Notes under the pieces: generated by a model | The model's input: only the letters and a program-made list of their open reading frames with translations | Told to the model about the DNA's origin: nothing | Databases searched by the model: none | Shown here: piece after piece, positions 62,435 through 64,000 of the stretch | How positions within the stretch are numbered: the stretch's first letter is position 1 | Layout: each line of letters starts with the position of its first letter | Position numbers and translations under genes: made by a program | From: Opisthorchis felineus | Taxonomy: Eukaryota > Platyhelminthes > Trematoda > Opisthorchiida > Opisthorchiidae | Direction of reading: 5' to 3' | DNA: 64,000 nucleotides | Assembly (NCBI GenBank): GCA_004794785.1 | Contig: SJOL01007418.1 | Span: forward strand, 584,115 to 648,114

Positions 62435-62890
62435 ATGCCCGGCAACTGGAAGACTCAATGCTGTTGTACCCAACAGCTTGTAAATAATAAAACTTTGGAT
62501 TACTCTTCTTTTCCCGGGTGGTTTGTGATTAATGCAGTGACACAAGCTACGATACAGGCCATTATCAAGATAGACTGGAAAAGGGAACCGTGCCTGATTG
62601 ATACAGTGGCAGGGGTATCGCTGAGACGGAGAGGGAAAGAAGCTGTATGCAAACCGTGCGCCCTAGCCGTAAGAGTAGTGGGTGGATACCAAATGAAAAT
62701 TGACGGATTGTCAATGCACTCAATGCGCCTAGGCGACAGGCCCGTGCAGTGCGAGTTTCTTATCAGCCCAGACATTGAGCAGACAATTTTAGGAGCAGAT
62801 TTTCTCAAGGGCACAGAATCCCTGGTTGATCCTAAGCGGGGAAAACTGGTGACCAAGTATGGCGCAGTCAGGCTCGAAGGTTACTCAAGC
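62435..62890 (+). pseudogene. Ty3/gypsy aspartic protease
   Basis: Fused in frame after the zinc knuckle. The active site reads CLIDTVAGVSL: the catalytic Asp is GAT 62600-62602, but the glycine expected after DT is valine (GTG 62606-62608 where GGN is expected), which should disturb the catalytic loop. The second retropepsin hallmark, ILGADFL, is intact (about 62788-62808). No stops occur within this domain. In life the protease would cut the Gag-Pol polyprotein. Confidence 0.82.
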
Positions 62891-63527
62891 ACCGCCGTGA
62901 GCGAACTGCAGGTCCGAAAGCTTCCGTCTTGTGATGTGCCGTCAGTACAATCCGTGGTCGGGGAATACTCCGAATTGTTCACAAGCGGTGAAGATCCGTT
63001 GGGCTTCTGCTCGTGGATTGAACACAAAATTCCCCTCACATCCGAATGCTTTCGATCTTACGGCCCCCATCCGTTGCCGCTCCATCTACGGGGGGGAGTC
63101 CATAAACAAATTCAAGAGATGTTGAAAAATGGCATAATCGAGGAAGCCGAAAGTGCGTACAACTCCCCGGTTGGGCTTGTAAAGAAGGAGAACGGAAAAT
63201 ACCGGTTTTGCGTGGATTTCCGGCGTTTGAATGAACTGACCGTAAACCGGGTTGTAGGCTTTTTTTCGGTTGCGGAGATTTTCGATTTCCTCCAGCATTC
63301 CAAAAATTTCACGGTGTTCGACTTGCGTTCCGCATACTAGCAACTGTCCATCAAGGTAAAAGGACCAGGAGAAAATGGATTTTACGGTCGCGCACGCCCA
63401 ATATCAATTCAGATGGATTCCGTTTGGTTTGTCGGGAGCACCATTCACATTCCGGCGATTGATGCTTCGTTTAACGAAGGGACTATAGAATGTTGCCTTG
63501 TACGGGGACGATATCGTTGTGTACAGC
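62891..63527 (+). pseudogene. Ty3/gypsy reverse transcriptase, truncated
   Basis: Continues in frame from the protease: HPLPLHLRGG, MLKNGIIEEAESAYNSPVGL, KKENGKYRFCVDFRRLNEL and FTVFDLRSAY (the aspartate of the first catalytic motif, near 63320). TAG at 63338-63340 replaces the residue after AY, normally tryptophan (AYWQL). A frame change follows before 63375; then QYQFRWIPFGLSGAPFTF, a TAG at 63486 and the catalytic box YGDD at 63501-63512. RT breaks off right after VVYSD (about 63527), where integrase sequence begins. Thumb, RNase H and the integrase N-terminus are deleted. Confidence 0.88.
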
Positions 63528-64000
63528 GATTCGGGAGGCCTTGCTTTGAGAGCGAAGAGTTTAGGAGTTGCTTGCAGAAGATGGGCATCAGACTGCTAAG
63601 GACGGCACTATACCACCCGCAAACAAATGTCCTAACCAAACGCAGTAATTGTACGATCAAGGAGTGGCTGGCTTTCAAAGGAGGTGACTGGGAAGTGAAC
63701 CTGCCGATGGCGTTGCTAGCCCATCGTGCTTCCACACAGCCAACCACAGGCAATTCCCCCTTCATGATGGTGCACGGTTGACATCCGCGCCTTCCAGTTG
63801 ATCGGGAAATTGGGTTGTGACTGTCAACACGCTTGTCTCCGGAAGAGCTAGGAGAGGAAAGGAGGAAAGCTCGAGAAAACTTGAACGCCGTTCAGGAGGG
63901 GACTAGACAGAAAAACACGACCATTCCCCATAGGCGCGAAAGTAAATTAAAAGGATCCTGGAAGGAGTGGACTGGTGTCGCAGAAGCTAGGCAATCGATG
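63528..64000 (+). pseudogene. Ty3/gypsy integrase C-terminal half
   Basis: Begins abruptly with CFESEEFRSCLQKMGIRLL, part of the DDE core, and continues YHPQTN, RSNCTIKEWLA, GGDWEVNLPMALLAHR and SPFMMVHG. The catalytic glutamate expected in the N-x-L-T-E-R context is lysine (AAA 63638-63640). TGA at 63779-63781 interrupts; the same frame goes on with HPRLPVD, another TGA at 63818, and a basic C-terminal region to the window edge. The zinc-binding HHCC domain and the first two catalytic aspartates lie in the deleted part. Not functional. Confidence 0.85.

Noticed and set aside
1..64000. CRISPR array, bacterial operon, prophage or rRNA genes
   Set aside because: No regularly spaced identical repeats, no ribosome-binding-site-led gene series and no rRNA-like conserved stretches were found; the content is eukaryotic.

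Overview
This looks like intergenic DNA from an animal with a repeat-rich genome. By family resemblance it is most likely a parasitic flatworm: a tapeworm of the diphyllobothriid type fits best, and a trematode is possible. The evidence is AT-rich sequence, no long uninterrupted genes, two multi-base assembly gaps plus four single-N joins, and decayed Ty3/gypsy, CR1/Jockey-like and Mutator-like elements whose protein fragments resemble those I know from flatworm genomes. No bacterial operon, rRNA, functional tRNA gene or CRISPR array was seen. The organism call rests on recognition, not on a search.

Layout. 1-5.2 kb: unique DNA with several exon-sized open stretches flanked by good splice-site matches on the + strand; some pairs are phase-compatible, but the gene is not recognised. 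5.2-6.9 kb: first copy of a 1.66 kb repeat (X) that recurs at 23.1-24.8 kb and runs into a 187-base gap. 7-15.9 kb: mostly featureless, with a TATA-box plus short-exon candidate at 12.8-13.15 kb and a 36-nt exon candidate at 11.46 kb. 15.9-22.6 kb and 37.9-39.8 kb: blocks that are purine-rich on the + strand, probably very old insertions. 24.8-37.9 kb: nothing recognisable.

39.8-57.8 kb is a mosaic. A 2-4 kb segment (Y) occurs three times (39.8, 48.8 and 51.9 kb). A gypsy gag-protease stretch occurs twice (44.6 and 56.7 kb). A + strand gag fragment is split by a tRNA-derived SINE and then abuts a - strand gypsy gag-protease-RT remnant. Single Ns at 48842, 54546, 56718 and 57850 coincide with the edges of repeat copies, so part of the duplication may come from the assembly. 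One inserted piece (54.5-55.2 kb) carries a degraded Mutator-like (MULE, ZSWIM-type) transposase.

57.9-64 kb holds a diverged ~209-bp tandem duplication, a - strand CR1/Jockey-like reverse transcriptase remnant (59.3-61.0 kb) and a + strand gypsy element (61.8 kb to the window edge). The gypsy element keeps gag, protease and the start of RT in one frame, but has premature stops, a damaged protease active site, an internal deletion joining RT to integrase, and a changed integrase catalytic residue. None of the recognised mobile elements looks able to move by itself. I did not recognise any intact host gene; the exon candidates need transcript evidence.
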